A stretch of 50,864 nucleotides of DNA. It comes from Terriglobia bacterium. Its GTDB lineage: Bacteria > Acidobacteriota > Terriglobia > Bryobacterales > Bryobacteraceae. The position numbers were made by a program, and so were the translations under genes. Of this stretch, positions 24,237 through 31,981 are shown in pieces; positions within the stretch are counted from its first letter, which is position 1, and every line of letters starts with the position of its first letter. The DNA lies in assembly GCA_025350105.1 (NCBI GenBank), contig JANXYJ010000003.1:1-50864 (forward strand), given 5' to 3'. The notes beneath the pieces were generated by a model. It was not told the DNA's origin. It did not search any database and saw nothing but the letters and a program-made list of their open reading frames with translations.

Positions 24237-25178
24237 ATGCCTGCCTATATCCACGGCTTCGGTGCCCATCTCCCCGCACGGATCGTCACTAACACCGACA
24301 TCGCCGACCGGATTGGGAAAACCGCCGACTGGATCGAGAAGGCTTGCGGCATTCGCGAGCGACGCTGGACTGAGCCTGAGATCAGCGTCGCCGACTTAGC
24401 GGTAGCGGCGGCCCAGAATTGCATCGAAAACATTGGCCAGCAAGAAATCGGCCTGATCATTGTGGCCAGTGGTTCGGCTCCCGGCGGATTCCCTGGACCC
24501 GCAACGGAAGTTGCGCTAAAACTGGGGTGCGCCGCTGTCCCCGCCATAGACCTGCCGATGGCCAGCGCCGGATCGCTTTTTGGAATGGTGATGGCTTCGC
24601 AAATGTGTCAACAGTATCGCGACATCTTGGTGATTGGTGCCGAGAAGATGTCTTCGGTTCTGCAAGTTGGCGGCGCGCCGGATCCCAATACCGAAATCTT
24701 GTTCGGCGACGGAGCTGGCGCGGTGCTGATCAGTTCGCGGCCGGGGCGCTGGCGCATCCTGGATTCCGCGCTGCATAGTGACGCCATTTTTCGCGACCGT
24801 TTGTCGTTTGATTGGCACTCGCCATTGAAGATGGACGGCCTGACGGTGATCCTGCAAGCGTCCCGCAAACTTCCGGCAGTGATAGAGGAAGTGTTGACCC
24901 GCCAGAATATCGTCACCACGGATGTAGCCGCGTTCCTGATGCATCAGGCCAATCAAAATTTGTTAATCCGCGTGGCCAAAACACTGGGTGTTGGCGAAGA
25001 TCGTTTCTATCTCAACATCGCAAAGTACGGTAACACGTCGTCGGCGTCCATGCTGATTGCCGCAGCGGAGTGGGCAGAATCGAATCCCCATCCGTCGAGT
25101 CCGATTGTTTTCGCAGCCTTTGGCGCGGGGTTTCATTGGGGCGCGTTGGTGGCTGGGGACGATACGGCCTTGGGGTAG
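24237..25178 (+). CDS. KAS III (FabH-like) homologue with Ser in place of catalytic Cys
   Basis: 313 aa thiolase-fold protein. The FabH triad is Cys-His-Asn; here the nucleophile position reads DLPMASAGS with Ser110 (codon AGC at 24564-24566), while His (LMHQANQNLL, H236) and Asn (KYGNTSSASM, N266) are kept. The dimer-interface and FGDGAGAVL segments are normal. Housekeeping KAS III needs the Cys, so this is probably not the fatty-acid initiator. Ser versions such as DpsC of daunorubicin synthesis act as starter-unit acyltransferases, and KAS III-like acyltransferases that make esters or amides are known. Pairs with the upstream ACP. Alternative: inactive remnant, though the frame is intact. 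Confidence 0.85.
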   Translation: MPAYIHGFGAHLPARIVTNTDIADRIGKTADWIEKACGIRERRWTEPEISVADLAVAAAQNCIENIGQQEIGLIIVASGSAPGGFPGPATEVALKLGCAAVPAIDLPMASAGSLFGMVMASQMCQQYRDILVIGAEKMSSVLQVGGAPDPNTEILFGDGAGAVLISSRPGRWRILDSALHSDAIFRDRLSFDWHSPLKMDGLTVILQASRKLPAVIEEVLTRQNIVTTDVAAFLMHQANQNLLIRVAKTLGVGEDRFYLNIAKYGNTSSASMLIAAAEWAESNPHPSSPIVFAAFGAGFHWGALVAGDDTALG

Positions 25179-25302
25179 CAGTGCGTGCGGATTTGCGAGA
25201 GGAAAGCCTAGCTTTGGCGAGAGAGTGAGTGCCTGCTCGCTAAACCCTTTGCCGCTGTCGTGCGCTACGAAAAGCAAACTCGAGAGAAGCCGAATACCCA
25301 CG

Positions 25303-26217
25303 CTACGGTGTACCAGCAGCGCCACAGTTGTCGCGTCCCGCTTGCCGGCAGTCGTTGTACGCCGCTTGCCGCATCATGCGGAAAACCTCGGCTTCATCGC
25401 GGTCCGCCGCCTTGCTTTGTCCGGCCAACCACAGCACACGCTGCGCAGAATTGTGAAAAGTGATTCCGTACGGATCGCCTCCCATCAGTCTGGCGGTGAA
25501 GCGCAGTTTGCCGCCAATTACGATGCTATGTTCGGTGTCGTTACGGAAACCGATATTGTTGGTGCCGTCCCGCAGCCACTTGGCCCAGTAGTCACCTTTG
25601 GCATTTCCCTGGGCTCCGGCTTTGGCAAACCACGCAACGGCAGTTTGACGATTCTGCGGGACACCAATCCCGAACTGGTAGGCGCGCCCGAGTGAAAACT
25701 GGCCCTTCATCCATCCCTGCTGAGCGCTGGCCTGAAACAAACGGGCGGCCAGATCCCAATTTTCCGGAACGCCCTCGCCTAATTCATAAAACAAACCCAC
25801 TTGATTTTGTGACTCGGGTTCGCCCTGCGCGGCGGCGCGGCTGTACCATTCGAAAGCAGCTTTCGCGCTCTGCTGCACACCGTCACCCTGATCGTAGAGC
25901 AGGGCCAAGCGCAGTTGCGCGACCGCGTTGCCCGCTTCGGCCGCGCGAAGCACGATTTTCGCGGCGCCGGCATGGTCCCCGGCTTGAAAGCGCTGGCCGG
26001 CTTGATCGTAAATGTCGTTCGCCGGAAGTTGCTGGCAGTATTGCCGGGCGGCGGCCGTACGCTGCATTTTACCGGCGCCGGGTTCGATTCCAAGACACTT
26101 CTGCAATACCCCGGATGCCATCACCACGGGCACCGCTGCCAACGAACGCGAATCCATCATCCAGCTCAGCACGAGACCCAGCATGATGAACCTCACGGAA
26201 AGCATCAGCAGACGCAT
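25303..26217 (-). CDS. Secreted Sel1-repeat protein
   Basis: 304 aa, GGAGG nine bases upstream. N-terminal hydrophobic signal or anchor (residues 1-30). Three to four Sel1-type repeats between about 85 and 210, for example AQLRLALLYDQGDGV...AAFEWYSRAAAQGE, SQNQVGLFYELGEGVPEN and GQFSLGRAYQFGIGVPQN. The last 90 residues form a separate beta-like region with four late Cys/Asp-rich turns (DCRQAGRDNCGAAG). Sel1 repeats mediate protein-protein contacts; partner unknown. Confidence 0.8.
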   Translation of the reverse strand: MRLLMLSVRFIMLGLVLSWMMDSRSLAAVPVVMASGVLQKCLGIEPGAGKMQRTAAARQYCQQLPANDIYDQAGQRFQAGDHAGAAKIVLRAAEAGNAVAQLRLALLYDQGDGVQQSAKAAFEWYSRAAAQGEPESQNQVGLFYELGEGVPENWDLAARLFQASAQQGWMKGQFSLGRAYQFGIGVPQNRQTAVAWFAKAGAQGNAKGDYWAKWLRDGTNNIGFRNDTEHSIVIGGKLRFTARLMGGDPYGITFHNSAQRVLWLAGQSKAADRDEAEVFRMMRQAAYNDCRQAGRDNCGAAGTP

Positions 26218-26453
26218 TTGCCGTTACCTCCGGCTAAACTTGGAGCCAGTTTATCATCAGCGATTGCCAGCGCGCAGCAGCGATTTAGCGTTTTGATATC
26301 CGCTAACCACGAAGTGGCCCATGCGGAGGTGCTGGGCGTAATTTTGATGGCTGCGCCTACGACACAGCGAACATTCTCAACCTGCCTGACACGCAGATGT
26401 ACGGCAGGCCCGACCGTGAGTAGAACCTACAACGCTACAATGAAATCATCCTC

Positions 26454-27902
26454 GTGCAAGGCCAAATCTCCACCGTAAATACTCCCAGCGAACAGGCAAC
26501 CACGCACGAAAAATACTCAACGCTCATCCCCATCCTCGTGGCCGGGGCGTTCTTCATGGAGAATCTGGACGGCACCATCATCGCCACCGCGCTACCGCAG
26601 ATGGCCAAATCATTTCATGCCAATCCCGTGGACTTGAGTTCCGGCATGACGGCCTACATGTTGACCCTGGCCGTCTTCATTCCCGTCAGCGGCTGGTTGG
26701 CGGACCGGCTGGGTGCGCGTACCGTTTTTACGTCGGCCATTGCGCTGTTTACTTTCGCGTCCATTCTTTGCGGCATCAGCAACGGCGCGCTGCAGTTCAC
26801 GGCCTTCCGTGTGCTGCAAGGCATCGGCGGGGCCATGATGGTTCCCATCGGCCGCCTGGTGGTCTTACGGGTGACAGAAAAGAAAGACCTGTTGCGCGCC
26901 ATGTCGTTCATTACCTGGCCTGGCCTGGTGGCTCCCGTGCTGGGGCCGCCGCTGGGTGGATTCATCACCGACCGCGCCACCTGGCGCTGGATTTTTTATC
27001 TGAATGTTCCGTTGGGCATTATTGGAATTGCGCTGGCTCTGCTGTGGATTCGCAACCAACACGAAGACTCGCAGCGGCGTTTCGATTGGCTGGGTTTTGG
27101 ATTAGGTGGCACTTGTTGTATCGCCTTCATGTACGGCTTGGAATTGATGGGCCGCCAACACGCCGAGTGGTCTGCTGTCGGAGCTTTTCTAGGCTACAGT
27201 GCGCTTGCGGGCTGGCTGGTGGTGCGCCACATGCGGCGAGTGGAAGAGCCGTTAGTGAATTTAGATTGCTTGAAAGTGCACACCTTTGTGATTGCCATGG
27301 CAGGCGGATCTCTGTTTCGGGTGGCGATCATGGCGTCTCCATTTTTGTTGCCGCTGATGTTCCAAGTAACCTTTGGATTAACCGCGTTTCAATCCGGGCT
27401 GTACGTTCTGGCCATGTTCGCAGGCAACTTGACGATGAAGAGCGTGACCACTCCGGTGCTGCGCAAATACGGATTCCGCACGGTGTTGCTGGTAAACGGT
27501 ATTGTCGCGGCGTTGTTGATTTTGCTTTGCGGATTCTTGCGGCCGTCGACGCCGGTGGCGGTGATCGTCGCGGTTTTGTTCCTGCATGGTCTGACGCGGT
27601 CCATGCAATTCACCAGCTACAACACTCTGGGCTTTGTCGACATCGGCAAGCCATTGATGAGCTCCGCCACCAGCTTCGCGGCGGTAGTGCAGCAGATGGG
27701 CATGGGTTTGGGTGTAGCTGTGGGAGCAGTGGCTTTACGTGCAGCGGCCTGGTTTAGAAACGACACGTCGGGCTTGCCGACGCTGAACGATTTCCATATC
27801 GCGTTTTGGCTGGTGGCAGTGCTGGCGAGTTTGGCGATCATCGATTCCTTCGGTCTGGCGCATCACGCGGGAGCGGAGGTTACGGGGCATGCGAAGGGGT
27901 GA
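26454..27902 (+). CDS. MFS transporter, DHA2 (EmrB/QacA) family
   Basis: 482 aa with about 14 transmembrane helices, starting at GTG. Drug:H+ antiporter features: MENLDGTIIATALPQMAKSF in helix 1, LADRLGARTVF in the first cytoplasmic loop and GPPLGGFITDRATWRWIFY after helix 5. Probably exports a hydrophobic toxic compound; no membrane-fusion partner gene is adjacent. A TACAAT at 26436-26441 could be its -10 box, giving a very short leader. Divergent from the Sel1 gene. Confidence 0.88.
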   Translation: MQGQISTVNTPSEQATTHEKYSTLIPILVAGAFFMENLDGTIIATALPQMAKSFHANPVDLSSGMTAYMLTLAVFIPVSGWLADRLGARTVFTSAIALFTFASILCGISNGALQFTAFRVLQGIGGAMMVPIGRLVVLRVTEKKDLLRAMSFITWPGLVAPVLGPPLGGFITDRATWRWIFYLNVPLGIIGIALALLWIRNQHEDSQRRFDWLGFGLGGTCCIAFMYGLELMGRQHAEWSAVGAFLGYSALAGWLVVRHMRRVEEPLVNLDCLKVHTFVIAMAGGSLFRVAIMASPFLLPLMFQVTFGLTAFQSGLYVLAMFAGNLTMKSVTTPVLRKYGFRTVLLVNGIVAALLILLCGFLRPSTPVAVIVAVLFLHGLTRSMQFTSYNTLGFVDIGKPLMSSATSFAAVVQQMGMGLGVAVGAVALRAAAWFRNDTSGLPTLNDFHIAFWLVAVLASLAIIDSFGLAHHAGAEVTGHAKG

Positions 27903-27951
27903 TGCTCAGTCCTGGCCTCTAAAGCTATTTCTCCAAACCGCCGAATCTTCC

Positions 27952-27969
27952 TATGCGGGATCCCGCATA
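27952..27969. promoter_or_regulatory. Perfect 18-bp palindrome before the site-2 protease gene
   Basis: TATGCGGGATCCCGCATA ends two bases before the ATG at 27972, where a ribosome-binding site would be expected. Could be an operator or an mRNA hairpin at the start codon. Confidence 0.5.
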
Positions 27970-27971
27970 AT

Positions 27972-29174
27972 ATGACACCCGTTCAAACCGCAGGCATTTC
28001 CGGCAACTCCACCACGTTTCAGCCCTCCACCGCCGGAACGGTGAGGCTCTTTTCGGTCTTCGGAGTGCCGGTGCGGTTGCATTTTACCTTCATCCTGTTC
28101 GCCATCTTCGCAGCGGTTTCGGCTTTGGGCGGGGCGCCGGCGAATATGAGCTATGCCATTTTTGTGCTGGGCAGCGCGGTTAGCGTGCTGCTGCATGAGT
28201 TGGGCCACGCGGCTATGGCGGCGCGGTTCCGGGTGCGCATCGTAGAGATCGTCATGTTCCCCATCGGCGGCCTGCCGCGCATGGAGCCGATTCTGCGCCC
28301 GTCCACGGAGATCTGGATAGCGCTGGCGGGGCCACTGGTGAATTTGGTGTTGGCGGTGGGCATCTTCTTTTCGATGGCCGCCATGCGCATTGCCCCCAAG
28401 GTTGCAATTGAGGACCTGTTGCATCCGAATGGCAAAAATGTTTGGGCCCTGCTGCTGTACGGCAACGTGATGATTGCCTGTTTCAATCTGTTGCCTGCCT
28501 ATCCCATGGATGGCGGACGCATTCTGCGCGCGCTGCTTTCTTATGCTTGGCCCGCCCAAAATAATAACGACCGCGCCACGCACATGGCCGCCTGGATGGG
28601 CCGGATGTTGGCGATGGGTATGGGGCTTTACGGGTTGCTGGGATCCAGTTTTATTCTGGTTTTTTTCGCCTTGTTCATTTATTTGGGCGCCGCGCAGGAA
28701 AGCATTGCCGTGCTGGGGCGCTCCCTTTCACACGGGGTGCCGGCGGGCGCAGTGATCATCACCAAGTTCGATACGCTGGACCACGGCTGTACCATTCGCC
28801 AAGCCGCCAATCTGATGTTCTCCACCACACAACCGGATTTTCCGGTGATGCATGGCGATCAAGTGGTGGGGGTGTTTGGCCGCAAACTGCTGGCCCGCGC
28901 ATTGGCCTCCGAGGGGCTGGACGCGTATCTGGCCGGGGTGATGGACCGCGATTTCCTGGTCTTGAATCCGGCTGCGGATCTTGCTGAAATCCTCCCGCTG
29001 ATGGCTCACGGCGGGCGCTGCGCTTTGGTGACGGAAGAAGGCAAAGCGGATGGCAAACTGTTGGGCCTGTTGACGACGGAGCACGTTTCGGAATTTCTGG
29101 TGCTGCGCCGCTTTGGTCTGGAGCCCGCCAGTTTAGCGAATCCGGAGTCGAGCCCGAGCCCCAGCGAAGCTTAG
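27972..29174 (+). CDS. Site-2 protease family (M50) membrane metalloprotease with C-terminal CBS-like region
   Basis: 400 aa. Zn motif HELGH at 75-79 in a transmembrane helix and the third-ligand motif NLLPAYPMDGGR (D180), both intact. Helices occupy roughly 30-250; the last 150 residues are soluble and look like a CBS pair (FPVMHGDQVVGVFGR, CALVTEEG). Such proteins cut membrane-bound regulators within the bilayer; CBS parts often sense nucleotides. No anti-sigma factor gene is adjacent. Start lacks a ribosome site but has the palindrome. Its 3' end overlaps the convergent PEP-CTERM gene by 42 bp. Confidence 0.88.
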   Translation: MTPVQTAGISGNSTTFQPSTAGTVRLFSVFGVPVRLHFTFILFAIFAAVSALGGAPANMSYAIFVLGSAVSVLLHELGHAAMAARFRVRIVEIVMFPIGGLPRMEPILRPSTEIWIALAGPLVNLVLAVGIFFSMAAMRIAPKVAIEDLLHPNGKNVWALLLYGNVMIACFNLLPAYPMDGGRILRALLSYAWPAQNNNDRATHMAAWMGRMLAMGMGLYGLLGSSFILVFFALFIYLGAAQESIAVLGRSLSHGVPAGAVIITKFDTLDHGCTIRQAANLMFSTTQPDFPVMHGDQVVGVFGRKLLARALASEGLDAYLAGVMDRDFLVLNPAADLAEILPLMAHGGRCALVTEEGKADGKLLGLLTTEHVSEFLVLRRFGLEPASLANPESSPSPSEA

Positions 29175-29723
29175 CGACATTTTCAGAGCCAAAATAACCA
29201 GACCAAGCGCTATCAAAACGGCGGAGGCAGGCTCTGGCGTCATCGAATGATGATCGTCACCATCGTGTCCGCCGTCGTGCTCGCCGTCATGTTCACCGTC
29301 GTGTTCGCCGTGGCCGTCTTCCTGGTGCAACTGAGCACCCCAGCCGCTTCCTGACACTGATTGGGCCAGCAAGGTCATCGCTAGTGTAGAGCCGTTGGTG
29401 CTGCTGGACCCCATTGAACTGGATGTCGAGCCCGGCAGATCGGCACTGGTCGGCGGTGACGGGTTTTGCATCCCGTAACCACAATCAGCAGATCCGGCGG
29501 TTATACAGCCACCCGCTAAAGGGTTGGGTAGCACCACCGATGGAAGGGAAACGAAGGGAGCTCCGGTTCCTGAGTTGCCGGTGCCAATGTTGGTTGTTCC
29601 TGTGCCGCCTGCGCTACTGACGGGGTTGGTTGTCACCAAAGAAGTGGCCCACAAACAGCCAGTGAGCGCAGGGAAGCAAAGGACGAGAAGTCGTAGCAAA
29701 TGAAAGATTCGATGTGCCAGCAT
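29133..29723 (-). CDS. PEP-CTERM sorted protein with His/Asp/Glu-rich tract
   Basis: 196 aa. Signal sequence at the N-terminus, a low-complexity Gly/Ser/Thr/Pro middle, then a metal-binding-looking tract with repeated H-D-G-E-H-D-G units (around residues 138-158), and a C-terminal sorting signal: TPEPASAVLIALGLVIL followed by an Arg-rich tail. PEP-CTERM proteins are cut by an exosortase, usually for the extracellular matrix. The exosortase is not in the window. No ribosome site; a shared upstream motif lies 35 nt before the ATG. Confidence 0.75.
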   Translation of the reverse strand: MLAHRIFHLLRLLVLCFPALTGCLWATSLVTTNPVSSAGGTGTTNIGTGNSGTGAPFVSLPSVVLPNPLAGGCITAGSADCGYGMQNPSPPTSADLPGSTSSSMGSSSTNGSTLAMTLLAQSVSGSGWGAQLHQEDGHGEHDGEHDGEHDGGHDGDDHHSMTPEPASAVLIALGLVILALKMSLSFAGARARLRIR

Positions 29724-29758
29724 GCCAATTTAGTTGCCGACACGCGGGATTAGTCTGT

Positions 29759-29774
29759 GAAGTTTATCCCGTAT
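29759..29774 (-). promoter_or_regulatory. Shared PEP-CTERM upstream motif, copy 1
   Basis: Reads ATACGGGATAAACTTC on the minus strand, 35 nt before the ATG at 29723. A copy with one difference lies 35 nt before the other PEP-CTERM gene. Likely a promoter element or regulator site. Confidence 0.5.
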
Positions 29775-29794
29775 TTCCTACCCTTAGGTAAATT

Positions 29795-30370
29795 CTATTC
29801 CCTTGCTCTACTTGGCAGCACTCCTGTGATGGATTGTTTGTAGAGGGCCAAGCCGGCGAGCGCGGCGAACCCTCCGGCCAGTAATATTCCCGCCGATGGT
29901 TCCGGTAAAACCTGGAAGTCGCCATTGATGGTCAAGGTGCCGGTGACGGATTGGATGCTGGTGTTGCTGGAATCGTTGGCGATCACCACAAACTGGTAAA
30001 TTCCGGCGGGCAAAAACGTCGTGTAGGAGAGGCCAACCGTTCGGCTATCAAGGCATGTCCCGGCAAGGCACAGCACGGTTCCGCTGGTGCCGGTGGAACT
30101 GGCTGAGGGAATCCAACTCAATTCGGTGATGGTGTAGCTGCACACGGGGTTGCTGGAAGTGGCGCACGGGTCAATGAAACCGCTTTCCACCGGCACGTCA
30201 AAACTGACCTGGGTGGTATCCGGCAGCGAGAAAAAGACGGCGCTGAGGCCACTATTTCCCATGACCGTGGCGGTGATGGTGCCGGCTGAGGCGGTTGTGC
30301 AAAGTCCTAAAAAGCTGAGCAAAAGAAGGCGGAAATTTCGCCAAGGGTTCATCGTGTTCATCAGTTTCAT
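29795..30370 (-). CDS. PEP-CTERM sorted protein
   Basis: 191 aa. Signal peptide (cleavage near TASAG), a beta-rich mature part with two Cys pairs (DPCATSSNPVCSY and VLCLAGTCLD), and a C-terminal sorting signal with PEP motif LPEPSAGILLAGGFAALAG ending in basic residues. Presumably exported and processed by an exosortase. The N-terminal start at 30370 is supported by the equal distance of the shared upstream motif; no ribosome-binding site is seen. Function otherwise unknown. Confidence 0.75.
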   Translation of the reverse strand: MKLMNTMNPWRNFRLLLLSFLGLCTTASAGTITATVMGNSGLSAVFFSLPDTTQVSFDVPVESGFIDPCATSSNPVCSYTITELSWIPSASSTGTSGTVLCLAGTCLDSRTVGLSYTTFLPAGIYQFVVIANDSSNTSIQSVTGTLTINGDFQVLPEPSAGILLAGGFAALAGLALYKQSITGVLPSRARE

Positions 30371-30733
30371 CTATGAATTAGTGGGGTGGGAGTCTTTTCG
30401 TCGGCGAAGTTTATTCCGTATCACGGGTGCAAAGAAACCAGGAAGTGACGCTATTGCCTAGGGTTGGCCGTGAGCTGCGGAGTTTAAGGATAGGCCCGGA
30501 ACATTTTACCCGTGTCAGGTAAAAAGCACCCGCTTGCGGAAGGAGCTGAATAGTGACGAGCCCATCAAATCAACAGGTTGTACCGGGTGGCGGACCAATT
30601 GCCCTGGGATATGCTTTAGAATAGGGGCATGCCCCGCAAAAGGGGGCGAAGTAAGGGGAAAGAGGTTCTTTTCTCTTGCTCCTTCTTTGAGATAGGTTTC
30701 ACCGGAAGAAGTATTCCCCGGGGAGGTTTTGTT
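30371..30733. other. 363-bp divergent intergenic region
   Basis: Holds the second PEP-CTERM motif (30406-30421), a perfect inverted repeat TTTTACC-cgtgtca-GGTAAAA (30504-30524), a palindrome GGGGCATGCCCC (30624-30635) and GGGAGG, the ribosome site of the coiled-coil gene. Confidence 0.5.
30406..30421 (-). promoter_or_regulatory. Shared PEP-CTERM upstream motif, copy 2
   Basis: Reads ATACGGAATAAACTTC on the minus strand, 35 nt before the ATG at 30370; 15 of 16 bases match copy 1. Confidence 0.5.
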
Positions 30734-31726
30734 ATGGTTGACGATAATTTGGACTCGGTGCGGGCAACGCGCGAGGCCTTGGAACATCAGGCGCAGCACG
30801 AAGCATGGAAGCGCCGTTGGAAACGTTTCTTCATTGGTACATCCACGCTGCTGGCGGTTGGGCTGGCGGCGCTGGCGGGCTACGCATTTAGCATCGCCCA
30901 TCGGGCCGACGGGTCGTTGGCACGGTTGGATGGGATGGACAGAGACATGGCTCAGCTCTCTCAACAAGAGAAGAGCACTGCCGCGAAGTTCAGCATCTGG
31001 GACACCGAGCGCGATCAACTGCGTCTACAGTTGGATAGAACCGGCAGCGACATTCTGCGCCGCGCCGAGGGAATGCGCAAGCAGACCACCGAAAGCGTGG
31101 ATGGGATGATCCGCAAATTGCAGGCGCGGACGGATGGCCAGGTGAATCAGCTGCAGGCCAAAGTGACATCGCTTGAGACCCAACGTTCCGAAGACCACGC
31201 GCAAGTGGCCAGTCTGCAAAAGGAATTGGGCCAGGTGCGCAATGATGTAGCACGGCAAGGCGAGGTGCTGACGGCGGCGCGCAGTGATATCAATGCAACC
31301 AATCTGGGTGCTCAGCGGCAATTGGCCGTGCTGCGCGACGCGAGCGATAAGTTGCTGGATAGCACGCAGCGCAATCGCCAGGACGTGGACCGCATCAACA
31401 AGGATCTGAACAATCAGTCGATGGATCGCTTCGATTTTGAAGTGGCCAAGGGCAAAGTGCAGCAGATCACGCCGAATATTCAGCTGCATTTGACCAACAT
31501 AGATCTGCGTTTTCACCGCGCCGATGGTTGGATGTTCGTCATGCCGGATCGCCGGACGGTTTGGCTGCGCAAGCAAAGCACCTCCGAGCCGGTGATTTAC
31601 TACGGCCACGACGACGGCAAAAAGCGCGAGCTGGTGCTGACGGATCTGACCAGGAATTCGGCCATCGGGTATTTGTTGTTGCCGAAGGGCACCGCGGGCG
31701 GCACGGCGGTGGCGGCAGCGCAGTAG
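30734..31726 (+). CDS. Membrane-anchored coiled-coil protein
   Basis: 330 aa from the ATG at 30734 (GGGGAGG upstream); earlier in-frame codons lack a ribosome site. A charged 30-residue cytoplasmic start (REALEHQAQHEAWKRRWKRF), one transmembrane helix (about 33-53), then a long heptad-rich coiled coil (about 60-235) and a ~90-residue beta-type C-terminal domain (DFEVAKGKVQQITPNIQLHL, WMFVMPDRRTVWLRKQ). Topology suggests the coil and head are periplasmic. No family recognised. Confidence 0.75.
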   Translation: MVDDNLDSVRATREALEHQAQHEAWKRRWKRFFIGTSTLLAVGLAALAGYAFSIAHRADGSLARLDGMDRDMAQLSQQEKSTAAKFSIWDTERDQLRLQLDRTGSDILRRAEGMRKQTTESVDGMIRKLQARTDGQVNQLQAKVTSLETQRSEDHAQVASLQKELGQVRNDVARQGEVLTAARSDINATNLGAQRQLAVLRDASDKLLDSTQRNRQDVDRINKDLNNQSMDRFDFEVAKGKVQQITPNIQLHLTNIDLRFHRADGWMFVMPDRRTVWLRKQSTSEPVIYYGHDDGKKRELVLTDLTRNSAIGYLLLPKGTAGGTAVAAAQ

Positions 31727-31970
31727 GCGTATTCCGTTTTCTGCAACAGTGATTTAAGGCACGAGTGGCTGAAACATCTGGCGAAGGCTCGTGGAGTCAG
31801 CGTGAATAAGCTGATCGACGAACTCTCGACGGTGGCGCTGGTGCAGCATGATGTGGAACTGCGTTTCCGCGCTGCGGCGGCCCGGGGTTCGTCCAAAACA
31901 CGAGGATCGTCCCAAAAAAGGGCGGGCGCTGCTGGGCAAACTGGACCGGGCGTTTGCTCGCCAGAAGTAG
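31727..31970 (+). pseudogene. Broken ribbon-helix-helix (antitoxin-like) gene
   Basis: In frame directly after the previous stop, DLRHEWLKHLAKARGVSVNKL...ELRFRAAAARG resembles RHH/HicB-type DNA-binding proteins, but there is no start codon. At CCCAAAAAAGGG (about 31911-31922) the family-like reading continues only in another frame (KKGRALLGKLDRAFARQK, stop 31968-31970). So it is truncated at the 5' end and frameshifted. The toxin partner is absent. Confidence 0.55.
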
Positions 31971-31981
31971 GTCTGCGATTT

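Noticed and set aside
24237-25178. Housekeeping FabH
   Set aside because: The catalytic Cys is Ser and no fatty-acid synthesis genes (fabD, fabG, plsX) are adjacent.
30515-31018. 167-codon open frame on the minus strand
   Set aside because: Overlaps the coiled-coil gene and its ribosome site; product has no structure suggestive of a real protein.
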